From: Terriglobales bacterium
GTDB lineage: Bacteria; Acidobacteriota; Terriglobia; Terriglobales; Acidobacteriaceae
Assembly (NCBI GenBank): GCA_015654835.1
Contig: JAATGG010000137.1
Coordinates: 1 to 33,430 of the forward strand
DNA length: 33,430 bases
Direction of reading: 5' to 3'
A program made the translations under genes and the position numbers. A model generated the notes under the pieces. That model saw only the letters and a program-made list of their open reading frames with translations, had not been told where the DNA came from and did no database searches. Numbering within the stretch: position 1 is the stretch's first letter; the number at the start of each line of letters is the position of its first letter. Positions 23,178 to 31,514 of the stretch are shown here, in pieces.

Positions 23178-24170
23178 TCATTGACTCTGCTGCTGTTGCT
23201 GCATTTGCTGCAAATCCACTACCGGCATGTGGTACTCCGGCGGCTGTTGCGCCCGCTCCACCAGCACCGACCAGTCCTCGGGGATCGGCAACTCCCGGTC
23301 CAGCGCCGGCGGCTCCACGCCCGCATCCACATGCACGGCCACATAGAGTTCGCTCTCCGTCTTGCCCCGGAAAATGCCATGCGTCGGCGGCACATCGGCA
23401 TAATCCCGCCCCACCGCCGTCCGGATATGCCGATGGTGCGACACCAGGTTGTTGGTCGGGTCGAACCCCACCCAGCCGAGTTGCGGCAGCAGCACATCCA
23501 CCCACGCGTGGCTCGCGTCCGGCGTCGACCGGTCGTGATCCTCACGGCTGCGGTAGAGATAGCCCGACACATAGCGCGCCGGAATCCGCACATGCCGCAG
23601 CAGCGCAATCATGGTGTGTGCAAAATCCTGGCACACTCCCTGGTGGCCCACAATCGCCTCGTCAATCGGCGAATCCACCCGCGTGGACTGCGGCATGTAT
23701 TCGAAATAGTCGAACAGCCGCTGGTTCAATTCCTGCACCAGCAGCAGTGGATCGTCCCGCCGCGTCACTTCCAGCTTGCTCGCCAGCGCGATCAGCGCCG
23801 GCGTCGGTGCCGCAAAAGTGCTCGGCAGCAGCATCTCCCAGTAGTCCCCGGCGTCGATCAGATCGTCCAGCGCGCCCCACGCATCCGGAGCCAGAAAGTG
23901 CGGCACGTCGGGCATCGGCTGCTGCTCCACCACCGACTCCGCCACGATCACCAGTTGCGTATGCTCGCTGGGAATGTCGAAGTGCTGGATGTTGTTGCCC
24001 AGGTGGTCGCGATAGCTGAATACCCGGCACCGCGGGCTCACTGACAATGAGAACGTCAGGCAGTGCTGGTGCGCGTCCGAGCGCGGGTGCATCCGCGTCT
24101 CCATAATGCTCTCGCTGATCGGCCGCGAATAGCGGAAGCGCGTCAGATGCCGGATCGAATAAAAGTTCAT
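23178..24170 (-). CDS. Transglutaminase-like family protein
   Basis: A 330-residue protein with the N-terminal domain typical of bacterial transglutaminase-like proteins (MNFYSIRHLTRFRYSRPI) and a papain-like core. The catalytic triad is visible: Cys180 in GHQGVCQDFAH, His221 in DASHAWVDVLL and Asp237 in GFDPTNN. There is no signal peptide, so it is probably cytoplasmic. It is the last gene of a three-gene operon with an alpha-E protein and a circularly permuted ATP-grasp enzyme. That association is known in many bacteria and has been proposed to make or modify a peptide, but the product is not established. The ATG at 24170 has GGGAG upstream; an in-frame ATG at 24197 overlaps the alpha-E stop as ATGA and is a possible alternative. 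The C terminus is glutamine-rich. Confidence 0.87.
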   Translation of the reverse strand: MNFYSIRHLTRFRYSRPISESIMETRMHPRSDAHQHCLTFSLSVSPRCRVFSYRDHLGNNIQHFDIPSEHTQLVIVAESVVEQQPMPDVPHFLAPDAWGALDDLIDAGDYWEMLLPSTFAAPTPALIALASKLEVTRRDDPLLLVQELNQRLFDYFEYMPQSTRVDSPIDEAIVGHQGVCQDFAHTMIALLRHVRIPARYVSGYLYRSREDHDRSTPDASHAWVDVLLPQLGWVGFDPTNNLVSHHRHIRTAVGRDYADVPPTHGIFRGKTESELYVAVHVDAGVEPPALDRELPIPEDWSVLVERAQQPPEYHMPVVDLQQMQQQQQSQ

Positions 24171-24193
24171 GCTCGCTCCCAACCGTTCCCCGT

Positions 24194-25153
24194 TCATATC
24201 GTCAGCGCCGACTGAATCGAATAATGCACGTAATAGCGGTAAATCAATTCGTGAATCAGCATCGACTGCTCGCGGATGTTATGCAGAAATTCCGCCGTGT
24301 TGCCGGCCACAATCTCCCCGATCGTCGTGTAACCGAGCATGGCATGCAGCCTGCCGATGCCCGCCGTCAGTTCCTCCGGAGGACGCCGCCCGCCCGTCCG
24401 CTGAATCGACTCAATCGAGTCGCGCACCCGGTCCACCGAGTAGCGGATGGCATGAGGAAAATCCCGGTTGAGCAACAAAAATTCCAGGATGCGGTCCGGC
24501 GAAAGATCCGCCGTATACACCTGGCAATACGCTTCGAACGACGTGCAGCAACGCAGCAATCCCACCAGTTCGAGATACTGGTATCCCGAGTGATCCTGCT
24601 CCCGGTGAAACAGGTCGAGATGATAAACCTCCAGCAGCGTCGCCGTCGAATAAGCCCGCTCCAGGTACCGCCCCAGGCGGATAAACTGCCACCCCTGCCC
24701 GTGAATCATCGTCGTGTCGCTCACGCCCTTGAACAGGTGAATGCCGTCCAGCACCGAGGCCAGCGCATCGTTGATATTCGAGCGAAACTGGGTCTGCACA
24801 TGAGGCGAGTGCATCTGGTGATAGAGCCGGTTGAGCCGCTGCCACTGCTCGGTCGATATCTCCTCGCGCACCTGTCGCGCATTGTCCCGCGCCGCGTTCA
24901 CGCAATAAGTGATCGAGGCCCGGTTGAGGCTGTCGAAGATCATGCTCCGCGCCAGCGCATCCAGGTCCCCGTTCCACTCCAGCCCCGGGGGCTTGCCCAA
25001 TGCGGTCATCAGCCTGTTCCAGCGCATTTCGTCGCTGGCGCCGCCCGTGTCCAGCATCAGGCTCATGGTCACGTCCAGTTGGCGCACGGTGTTCTCTGCC
25101 CGCTCCAGGTAGCGGCTCATCCAATAGAGGCTGTCGGCAACGCGTGAAAGCAT
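24194..25153 (-). CDS. Alpha-E domain protein
   Basis: A 319-residue, mostly alpha-helical protein starting MLSRVADSLYWMSRYLERAENTVR, the hallmark of the alpha-E (DUF403) family. Charged helical segments such as GWQFIRLGRYLERAYSTA recur, consistent with an internal repeat of the motif. The biochemical role of alpha-E proteins is unknown; they occur almost always with circularly permuted ATP-grasp and transglutaminase-like genes, as here. The ATG at 25153 is chosen because of GGGGAGAG six to fourteen bases upstream and the family start; a longer frame from 25363 overlaps the ATP-grasp gene and has no family similarity. The gene is 32 bases after the ATP-grasp gene. Confidence 0.9.
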   Translation of the reverse strand: MLSRVADSLYWMSRYLERAENTVRQLDVTMSLMLDTGGASDEMRWNRLMTALGKPPGLEWNGDLDALARSMIFDSLNRASITYCVNAARDNARQVREEISTEQWQRLNRLYHQMHSPHVQTQFRSNINDALASVLDGIHLFKGVSDTTMIHGQGWQFIRLGRYLERAYSTATLLEVYHLDLFHREQDHSGYQYLELVGLLRCCTSFEAYCQVYTADLSPDRILEFLLLNRDFPHAIRYSVDRVRDSIESIQRTGGRRPPEELTAGIGRLHAMLGYTTIGEIVAGNTAEFLHNIREQSMLIHELIYRYYVHYSIQSALTI

Positions 25154-25185
25154 CGTCGTACTCTCCCCAACACCGTAAGTGCTTG

Positions 25186-26646
25186 TTACTCCAAAACCCA
25201 TGTGTCCTTGCTGCCGCCGCCTTGAGAGGAGTTGACCACCAGCGACCCCTTTTCCAGGGCCACCCGCGTCAACCCTCCCGGCACGATGTTCACCTTGTCG
25301 CCAAAAAGAATATAGGGCCGCAAGTCCACGTGGCGCGGCTCCAGTTGATTGCCGATCAGGCACGGCGCGCGCGAAAAGTCCAGCGTCGGCTGCGCGATAT
25401 AGTTGCGCGGATTGGCCTCGATCTGGCGTGCGAACTCCTCCCGCTGCCGCGCCGTCGATTGCGGACCGATCAGCATTCCATACCCTCCGCTCTCGCCCAC
25501 CGCCTTCACCACCAGCTTGTCCAGGTTCGCCAGCACATGCTGCCGCTCCTTCTCCCCGGTCAGCAGATAGGTCTCCACGTTCGGCAAAATCGCGTCTTCC
25601 CCCAGGTAGTAGCGGATGATCTTCGGCACATACGCATACACTGCCTTGTCGTCGGCCAGTCCGGTGCCGAACGCGTTGGTCACCGTCACGTTGCCCGCGC
25701 GATATGCATTGAACAGTCCCGCGCAGCCCAGCGCCGAGTCCGAGCGAAAAATCAGCGGATCGCTGAAGTCGTCATCCACGCGCCGATAGATCACGTCCAC
25801 GCGCTTCAGCCCGTCCGTCGTCCGCATATAGACCACGTTGTCGTGCGTAACCAGGTCCCGGCCCTCCACCAGGTCCACGCCCATTTGCCGCGCCAGGTAG
25901 GTGTGTTCGAAATAGGCTGAGTTGAAAACGCCCGGCGTCAGCAGCACGATATTCGGCTCCGGCCGCCCCTCCGGCGCCAGCGACCGCAGCGTTGCCAGCA
26001 GCAGTTGCGGATAATGCTCGATAGGCCGCACGCCATAGCTGTGGAACAGTTGCGGAAACGTCCGCTTCATCACCCTGCGGTTGGTGAGCATATAACTCAC
26101 CCCCGAAGGCACGCGCAGGTTGTCTTCCAGCACCACGAACTCGCCGGTATTCAGCCGCAGCAGGTCCGATCCCACCACTGAGATGTAGACATTCCGCGGC
26201 ACCTGCAAGCCGCGCATCTGCCGCCGATAGTGCTTGCAACTGTAGATCAGTTCCCGCGGAACCACGCGGTCGTTCAGAATCTTCGCGTCGGAGTAGATGT
26301 CGCGCAAAAACAGATTCAGCGCCGCGATCCGCTGCGTCAGCCCTCGCTCGATGCGCTCCCACTCCTCGCCGGTAATCAGCCGCGGCAGCAGGTCGTAGGG
26401 AAAAATCCGCTCCGTCCCCTCGTCGCGCCCATAGACGGTGAACGTAATTCCCTGCGTCAAAAACGACAAGTCCGCCGATTGCTTGCGGCGCTGCAGTTCG
26501 TCCGGCGGCAGCTTCGCCAGCGCCTCGGCCAGCGCGCGGTAGTGCGGACGCAATTCCCCGCCTGCCTCCCGCATCTCGTCGTAGGCATGGTCGAGCGGAT
26601 AGTCTCCGAACAGTGTTTCCAATTCCGTTGGATGGCCAGCGCTCAT
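25186..26646 (-). CDS. Circularly permuted ATP-grasp type 2 protein
   Basis: A 486-residue protein of the circularly permuted ATP-grasp family. Recognisable segments are [96 protein letters not shown] and the C-terminal [19 protein letters not shown]-grasp enzymes join a carboxylate to an amine or thiol through an acylphosphate, and this branch has been proposed to act as a peptide ligase. It heads the operon with the alpha-E and transglutaminase-like genes, in the usual order. No strong Shine-Dalgarno precedes the ATG. The product of the pathway is unknown. Confidence 0.93.
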   Translation of the reverse strand: MSAGHPTELETLFGDYPLDHAYDEMREAGGELRPHYRALAEALAKLPPDELQRRKQSADLSFLTQGITFTVYGRDEGTERIFPYDLLPRLITGEEWERIERGLTQRIAALNLFLRDIYSDAKILNDRVVPRELIYSCKHYRRQMRGLQVPRNVYISVVGSDLLRLNTGEFVVLEDNLRVPSGVSYMLTNRRVMKRTFPQLFHSYGVRPIEHYPQLLLATLRSLAPEGRPEPNIVLLTPGVFNSAYFEHTYLARQMGVDLVEGRDLVTHDNVVYMRTTDGLKRVDVIYRRVDDDFSDPLIFRSDSALGCAGLFNAYRAGNVTVTNAFGTGLADDKAVYAYVPKIIRYYLGEDAILPNVETYLLTGEKERQHVLANLDKLVVKAVGESGGYGMLIGPQSTARQREEFARQIEANPRNYIAQPTLDFSRAPCLIGNQLEPRHVDLRPYILFGDKVNIVPGGLTRVALEKGSLVVNSSQGGGSKDTWVLE

Positions 26647-26832
26647 AGCGAACCCAGGTTCCTCTGCCGCAGATTCAGGGTGCCCGGGCGCGTTGGACTG
26701 GAATTCTCTAGGACAGCCAGCCCATTTTCAACCGGCTTCTCGAATCCGCTCCGCCTGTACCCTGTTCTCTAGCTTGTAACACGCGCGCCACAAACGAACA
26801 AGCCGCGACAAGCTCGATGCCGCGCCGCGGGA

Positions 26833-26951
26833 CTAAAGCGTTTTCGATTCTGCTCTTAACAGAAGGCACAATGCCAAGTGGCAATTTCCTCAAGGAATTG
26901 CCACCTTGCACGATGCCAGAGATGTGAATAAGTGAATCGAAAACGCTCTAG
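26833..26951. repeat. Dispersed palindromic element, copy B, with terminal inverted repeats
   Basis: A 119-base element bounded by 18-bp inverted repeats with one mismatch: CTAAAGCGTTTTCGATTC (26833-26850) and GAATCGAAAACGCTCTAG (26934-26951). It contains a central hairpin, GGCAATTTCC-TCAA-GGAATTGCC, and shares 67 of 70 bases with 246-315. It encodes no transposase, so it resembles a MITE or a REP-like element moved in trans. Its right end supplies the TAG stop codon of higA. It fills the middle of the 301-base gap upstream of the ATP-grasp gene; the rest of that gap shows no gene. Confidence 0.8.
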
Positions 26952-27331
26952 GCCGCCTGCTTCTTTTTCCGGATTCGAACCGGCCGAATCAGAATCTCCG
27001 CTGGAATCCTGAGCCGTTCATTCAACTGTCGGATCATGTTGAGGGACAGAGCGCGATCTCGCCTCAACACCTCATAGACCCTGGTGCGGTTGCCGATAAT
27101 TCCAATAAGTGCCTTCTGGTCTTCGCCTTGCTGTTCCAGACGAAACTTGATCGCCTCAATCGGGTCCGGCATGTCCATCGCAAATCGCGACTCCTCGTAA
27201 ACCTCCACCAACGTGGTAAGAATCTCCAGGCGATCTCCGTTGGCCGTGCCTTCCTCTGCCCCCCACAACCGCTCAATCTCACGCAAAGCCGCTTCGTGGT
27301 CGGCTTCAGTCTTAATGGGCTTCAGTTGCAT
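26948..27331 (-). CDS. higA: HigA-like antitoxin
   Basis: A 127-residue protein with an N-terminal segment typical of HigA-type antitoxins (MQLKPIKTEADHEAALREIERLWGAEEGTANGDRLEIL) and a C-terminal Cro/CI helix-turn-helix (about 65-115: DQKALIGIIGNRTRVYEVLRRDRALSLNMIRQLNERLRIP). It is expected to neutralise the HigB toxin by direct binding and to repress its own operon. It overlaps the end of higB by 20 bases, in the toxin-first order that distinguishes higBA from most toxin-antitoxin loci. The last residues KKKQAA and the stop lie at the edge of a palindromic repeat, so the C terminus may have been reshaped by that insertion. Confidence 0.9.
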   Translation of the reverse strand: MQLKPIKTEADHEAALREIERLWGAEEGTANGDRLEILTTLVEVYEESRFAMDMPDPIEAIKFRLEQQGEDQKALIGIIGNRTRVYEVLRRDRALSLNMIRQLNERLRIPAEILIRPVRIRKKKQAA

Positions 27332-27644
27332 ACTGGACCGTCCTCACATCGATTGCGTCGTATTCCTTGTGCGTCCCCATCCACTTGATGAACACGATAG
27401 CTCGCGCATAATCCACTGCGACAATCAAGCGGTAAGCATTTCCCTTGATGTTGAAGACGACCCGGTCCGCTCCAACGATACTGGCATGGGCATAGCTGGC
27501 CTTCACATCGGATGAATGATGCCGCTCCGCCCGTTTTACTTCTTGGAACCAGGAATCGAGCGCAATCTTCACAGCGCGTTGATCCTTGTGTCCTGCTAGC
27601 CGTTCGATAAAACCCGTCAATGTGCTTCGGGCAATGATGCGCAC
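27312..27644 (-). CDS. higB: HigB-like toxin
   Basis: A 110-residue RelE-superfamily toxin starting VRIIARSTLTGFIERL and containing the family blocks WFQEVKRAERHHSSDVKASYAHASIVG, DRVVFNIKGNAYRLIVAVDYARAIVFIKWMGTHKEYDAI. HigB toxins cleave mRNA on the ribosome. The GTG at 27644 is chosen because it yields the usual family length; the upstream extension to 27758 runs through the glnA terminator. It is upstream of and overlaps higA. About eight residues between the first helix and the WFQEVKRA block (AGHKDQRAVKI) are more than in short family members. The locus sits just behind glnA on the same strand but after a terminator, so it is likely a separate unit. Confidence 0.87.
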   Translation of the reverse strand: MRIIARSTLTGFIERLAGHKDQRAVKIALDSWFQEVKRAERHHSSDVKASYAHASIVGADRVVFNIKGNAYRLIVAVDYARAIVFIKWMGTHKEYDAIDVRTVQYATEAH

Positions 27645-27740
27645 ACCAACACCATACCATGTTCCCAAAATGGGCACAAAGAAAACTTTGCCTGGCGACA
27701 TCAATGCCATCGGCCCGCATCCCTTATTGCCCCACCCTTC

Positions 27741-27781
27741 AAAAAACAAAAGCGGCATGCCTTGGATGGCACACCGCTTTT
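27741..27781 (-). terminator. Rho-independent terminator of glnA
   Basis: On the minus strand AAAAGCGG (27781-27774) pairs with CCGCTTTT (27755-27748), with an inner GCC/GGC pairing, and is followed by G and six T residues (27746-27741). It lies about 44 bases after the glnA stop. This is the clearest intrinsic terminator in the window. Confidence 0.85.
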
Positions 27782-27824
27782 GCTGCTGTCCGAACAGTAG
27801 CTCGGACCCGCCCTCAACGAAGCT

Positions 27825-29255
27825 CTAAAACAAGTTCCAGAGCGACTGGTTGTAAACCGCGTGGTGATACTGCACCTCGGAGCCCTTGACGAAGGTGCCG
27901 AGCAGCCGCGGCGAGCGATCCGCCACTGCCTGCTTCAAATCCGCATAGCGGCCCTGCACGTCTGCGCCGAGAATCTGCGCAATCCATGGCGACTTCTTGA
28001 AGTCCTCGATGGCCGTGTAGATGTTATCGGGCAAATAGCGTCCGCCGTCGCGCAGATTGGCCGCCGTCGAAATCTCTCCGTCGATGCCGGTCTTGAAGAT
28101 GGAGTAGAGCGCCAGGTACGGGTTCGCATCCGGAGCTACCGCGCGCACCTCGGTGCGCATCGACCGGCGGTTGCCGATCGGCACGCGCACCATCGCGCCA
28201 CGGTCTGTGGCCGAAGCGCGAATCTGGTTCGGCGCTTCAAAGTGCGGGTCCAGCCGCCGATATGCGTTCACGCTGGAGTTGAAGATCAGGCAAAGATCCA
28301 GCGCCCGCGTCAGAATCCGGTCCAGGAACGACCAGCCGAATGTGGAAAGCTGTTCCTCGCCCTTTTCGTCCCAGAACAAATTCGTTTTGCCCTGTGAAAC
28401 CGAAACGTTGGTGTGCATCCCGCTGCCGTTCACGCCCACCACCGGCTTTGGCAAAAAGCTCGCCGTGCATCCGTAGTTGTTGGCGATCTGCCGGCACAGC
28501 AGCTTGTAGAGCTGGATCTGGTCGGCAGCCGCCACAGCCTCGGCATAGCCGAAGTTGATTTCGAACTGGCTCGGCGCAACCTCCGGGTGATCCTTCTCGT
28601 TCTGGAAGCCCATCGCGCGCTGCACCTCCGCAGCCGTATCGATGAACTGGCGCAGCGGATCGAGCGGCAAAGAGTGATAGTAGCCGCCGGTGCTCACAAA
28701 CTCGAACTTGCCCGTCTCGTGGAAATTCTTTTCCGCGTCCTTGCCGCCGAACAGAAATCCTTCGATCTCCGTAGCCGCATTCAGCGTGTAGTTCTTTTCC
28801 GCGTAAAGCTTGTCGGCATAGCTCTTGAGCACGCCGCGCATGTCGCCGGAGTAGAGCGTTCCGTCCTTGTCGATCACCACGCCGAACACCAGAACCTTGC
28901 CCGTGCCGAACACATCGGCCGGCACCCAATAGAACGCGCTCCAGTCGATGCCCAGGCGCAGATCGCTTTCCTTTTGCGCCGTAAATCCGCGAATCGACGA
29001 GCCGTCGAACGTCAGGTTCTCATAGGCATCCAGCAAAAACTTCTTGTCGTAATCGAGCAGGTGCAGGCGGCCTTCCAGATCGCTGAACAGCACGGTCACG
29101 GCCTTGATCCGCTTCTCGTCTGTCAGATACTTCAGCCGCTTCTCGCGGATTTCATCGGCACCCACGCGGTTGAGGCGGTCTTGCTTGGCCTGCAGGTTCA
29201 GTTCTTCCAGCTCCTCGTAGGGCAGAGCGAGAAAATTGCGGTACTCAGTGGACAT
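27825..29255 (-). CDS. glnA: Glutamine synthetase, type I
   Basis: A 476-residue ATP-dependent ammonia-glutamate ligase. Family motifs are present in order: beta-grasp FDGSSIRGF, EIEGFLFG, the metal-site region VAPSQFEINFGYAEAVAAADQ, VNGSGMHTNVS (ATP/His site), NAYRRLDPHFEAPNQ and the substrate site NRRSMRTEVRAVAPDANPYLAL. The tyrosine adenylylation motif NLYDLP of enterobacterial GS is not present (the corresponding region has DGGRYLPDNIY), so adenylylation control is doubtful. GGAAGGAG precedes the ATG at good distance. A strong terminator follows. It is divergent from the M61 peptidase gene; CTGATATCAG (29311-29320), a 10-bp palindrome in the 245-base shared region, is a possible regulatory site. 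No glnB or amtB lies nearby. Confidence 0.94.
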   Translation of the reverse strand: MSTEYRNFLALPYEELEELNLQAKQDRLNRVGADEIREKRLKYLTDEKRIKAVTVLFSDLEGRLHLLDYDKKFLLDAYENLTFDGSSIRGFTAQKESDLRLGIDWSAFYWVPADVFGTGKVLVFGVVIDKDGTLYSGDMRGVLKSYADKLYAEKNYTLNAATEIEGFLFGGKDAEKNFHETGKFEFVSTGGYYHSLPLDPLRQFIDTAAEVQRAMGFQNEKDHPEVAPSQFEINFGYAEAVAAADQIQLYKLLCRQIANNYGCTASFLPKPVVGVNGSGMHTNVSVSQGKTNLFWDEKGEEQLSTFGWSFLDRILTRALDLCLIFNSSVNAYRRLDPHFEAPNQIRASATDRGAMVRVPIGNRRSMRTEVRAVAPDANPYLALYSIFKTGIDGEISTAANLRDGGRYLPDNIYTAIEDFKKSPWIAQILGADVQGRYADLKQAVADRSPRLLGTFVKGSEVQYHHAVYNQSLWNLF

Positions 29256-29500
29256 GAATCTCCTTCCCGGCGGAAAAAAGGTGCAGCCCGGCCCTTAACG
29301 GCTCGATCGGCTGATATCAGACTTATGCAAACAGGTTAACGCGGCGAACCCCGCCACGCATAAAGAAATCATAATGCGGGAAATCGCGGCACATCCCGAA
29401 TCCGCCGAAAGCGCCTCTTCTTTTCTTCCCCAATCCATTTTCATTCACTTCCCGCCCACATCCTGCGCTACTCTGGAACATTCAGGAGACCCTACAAATA

Positions 29501-31432
29501 ATGCCTAAGTCGTTCCGCCGACCTGTCGCCTTCTTGCCTGCCCTTCTACTCGCCCTCACTCTGATCCCCGCACACGCCCAAAAAACGCCCATCCAGATCA
29601 CTGCCGACCTTTCCGACGCGCCCCGCAAGCTCTACCACGCCGATGTCGACCTGCCCGTCATCGCCGGTCCGCTCACCCTCACCACTCCGCAATGGATTCC
29701 CGGCAACCACCGCCCCACCGGCCCCGTCGACGACATCACCGGCGTCGTCTTCACCGTCAACGGCCAGCCCCTTCCCTGGCGCCGCGACGATGTCGATCTC
29801 TACCAGTTCCATCTCACGATTCCCAAGGGCGCCACCACCCTGCACGCCCATCTGGACTGCATCGTAACCGCCCGCCTCTCGCAAAAACTTGCCGTGCTGG
29901 AGTGGGAAAAACTCCTGCTCTACCCCGCCAAAACGCCGGTCCGCGACATCGCCATCCAGCCCTCGCTTATCGTGCCTGCGGGCTGGGGCATCGGCACCGC
30001 CCTTACCCCCATCGGCTCCGGCCCCTACCCCGTTCCCGCCTCCGGCAGCACCACTCGTTACGTCGTCACCAACGTCGAGCAGCTTGAGGATTCGCCGGTC
30101 ATCACCGGCCAGTACTTCCACGAATTCGCCCTCGCCCCCGCCGTCAGTCCCAAGCACTTTATCGATGTGGTTTCCGATGCACCCGAGGACTCCAACCTGC
30201 GTCCCTCCGTACTGGCCTCGCTCAACAATCTGGTGCGCGAGGCCGATTCGCTCTACGCCTCGCACCACTACAACGCCTACCACTTCTTGTTGACTCTCTC
30301 TGACGTGGCCGGCGGCGAAGGCCTTGAGCACGGCCAGTCTTCCGACAACGGTGTCGGCGAAAAAGGCTATGCCGACGACGCCCATCAACTCCCTGAAGCC
30401 GAACTGCTCTCGCACGAATTCAGCCACTCCTGGAATGGAAAATATCGCCGCCCCGTCGGCCTCTATCAGCCCGACTTTTCCGCTCCCGAACAAGGCGCTC
30501 TGCTCTGGGTCTATGAAGGCATGACCCAATACCTTGGTGACATGCTGGCCGCCCGCTCCGGCCTTGAAACCCAGGCCCAATACCGCGATATGCTCGCCCT
30601 CTCCGCCGCCAGTCTGGACTCCAAGGTAGGCCGCGAATGGCGTTCCACCAGCGACACCGCCATCGCCGCCAGCATCCTGCGCGGCGGCAATCCCGCCTGG
30701 GCCAATTGGAAGCGCGGACAGGATTACTACCAGGAAGGCGAGTTACTCTGGCTCGACGCCGACACCCTCATCCGCAAGCTCACGAACAACAAAAAATCCC
30801 TCGACGACTTCCAGAAAATCTTCCTCGGCAAAGGCGGCAACACCGGCCCCCTCATCGTGACCTACACCTTCGATGAAGTAGCCCAGGACCTGAACGCCGT
30901 CGTCCCCTATGACTGGGCCACCTTCCTGCACGACCGCGTGGAAAAGATCAACCCGCGCGCCGATCTGGCCGGCATCGAGCAGGGCGGCTACAAGCTGGTG
31001 TATAAAGACAAGCCCAACGCCGCCGCACGCACCCTGGCAACGCTCGGTGGCCGCCGTGGCGGTTCCATTGACTGCTGGTACTCCCTCGGCCTGCGCATCG
31101 CCGCCGACGGCAGCCTCATCGACGTGCGCTGGAACGGCCCTGCCGACAAGGCCCGTCTCGGCCCCGGCTACAAAATCCTTGCCGTGAACGGACAAATCTT
31201 TTCCGCCGATACGCTGCGCGGTGCCATCCGCGCCGCCAAGGGAACCACCGAGCCCATTCACCTCATCGCCCAGGCTGACTCCTTTGTCTCTACCATCGAC
31301 ATCGACTATCACGACGGCGAGCGCTTCCCTGCCTTGGAACGCGTCGAAGGCACGCCTGCCTATCTCGACGACATCACCAAGCCGCTGACTCCGCAGGAAA
31401 AAGCCCCCGCGCCCAAGAAAGACGAAGAGTAA
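29501..31432 (+). CDS. Secreted M61-family metallopeptidase (glycyl aminopeptidase-like)
   Basis: A 643-residue zinc peptidase. A signal peptide (about 1-26, ending PAHAQ) indicates export. The HExxH zinc motif is HEFSH at residues 305-309, followed by SWNGKYRRP, and the third ligand lies in LLWVYEGMTQYLGD. Near the C terminus (about 520-600) a PDZ-like domain is visible (DVRWNGPADKARLGPGYKILAVNGQIF). M61 enzymes hydrolyse peptides, preferring glycine or alanine at the N terminus, and are common in environmental bacteria with peptide-rich diets. AGGAGA lies about 12 bases before the ATG, a rather long spacing. The next gene, 82 bases on, is another exported hydrolase acting on peptides or esters, which suggests a shared role in peptide breakdown. 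Confidence 0.92.
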   Translation: MPKSFRRPVAFLPALLLALTLIPAHAQKTPIQITADLSDAPRKLYHADVDLPVIAGPLTLTTPQWIPGNHRPTGPVDDITGVVFTVNGQPLPWRRDDVDLYQFHLTIPKGATTLHAHLDCIVTARLSQKLAVLEWEKLLLYPAKTPVRDIAIQPSLIVPAGWGIGTALTPIGSGPYPVPASGSTTRYVVTNVEQLEDSPVITGQYFHEFALAPAVSPKHFIDVVSDAPEDSNLRPSVLASLNNLVREADSLYASHHYNAYHFLLTLSDVAGGEGLEHGQSSDNGVGEKGYADDAHQLPEAELLSHEFSHSWNGKYRRPVGLYQPDFSAPEQGALLWVYEGMTQYLGDMLAARSGLETQAQYRDMLALSAASLDSKVGREWRSTSDTAIAASILRGGNPAWANWKRGQDYYQEGELLWLDADTLIRKLTNNKKSLDDFQKIFLGKGGNTGPLIVTYTFDEVAQDLNAVVPYDWATFLHDRVEKINPRADLAGIEQGGYKLVYKDKPNAAARTLATLGGRRGGSIDCWYSLGLRIAADGSLIDVRWNGPADKARLGPGYKILAVNGQIFSADTLRGAIRAAKGTTEPIHLIAQADSFVSTIDIDYHDGERFPALERVEGTPAYLDDITKPLTPQEKAPAPKKDEE

Positions 31433-31514
31433 CTCAACGTAGAAACTGCACAAATAATCGCAGCGCCCCCCGCAGGCTGGAGTACCCTGAAGGCTCAGGA
31501 GACTCCAGCCTACG

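Noticed and set aside
25154..25363. 70-residue N-terminal extension of the alpha-E protein
   Set aside because: It overlaps the ATP-grasp coding region in another frame, and the family start MLSRVADSLYW has a good ribosome site.
26708..26911. 67-codon open frame on minus upstream of the ATP-grasp gene
   Set aside because: Runs into the palindromic element and shows no domain.
27645..27758. Extension of HigB upstream of GTG 27644
   Set aside because: It would pass through the glnA terminator and is longer than HigB family members.
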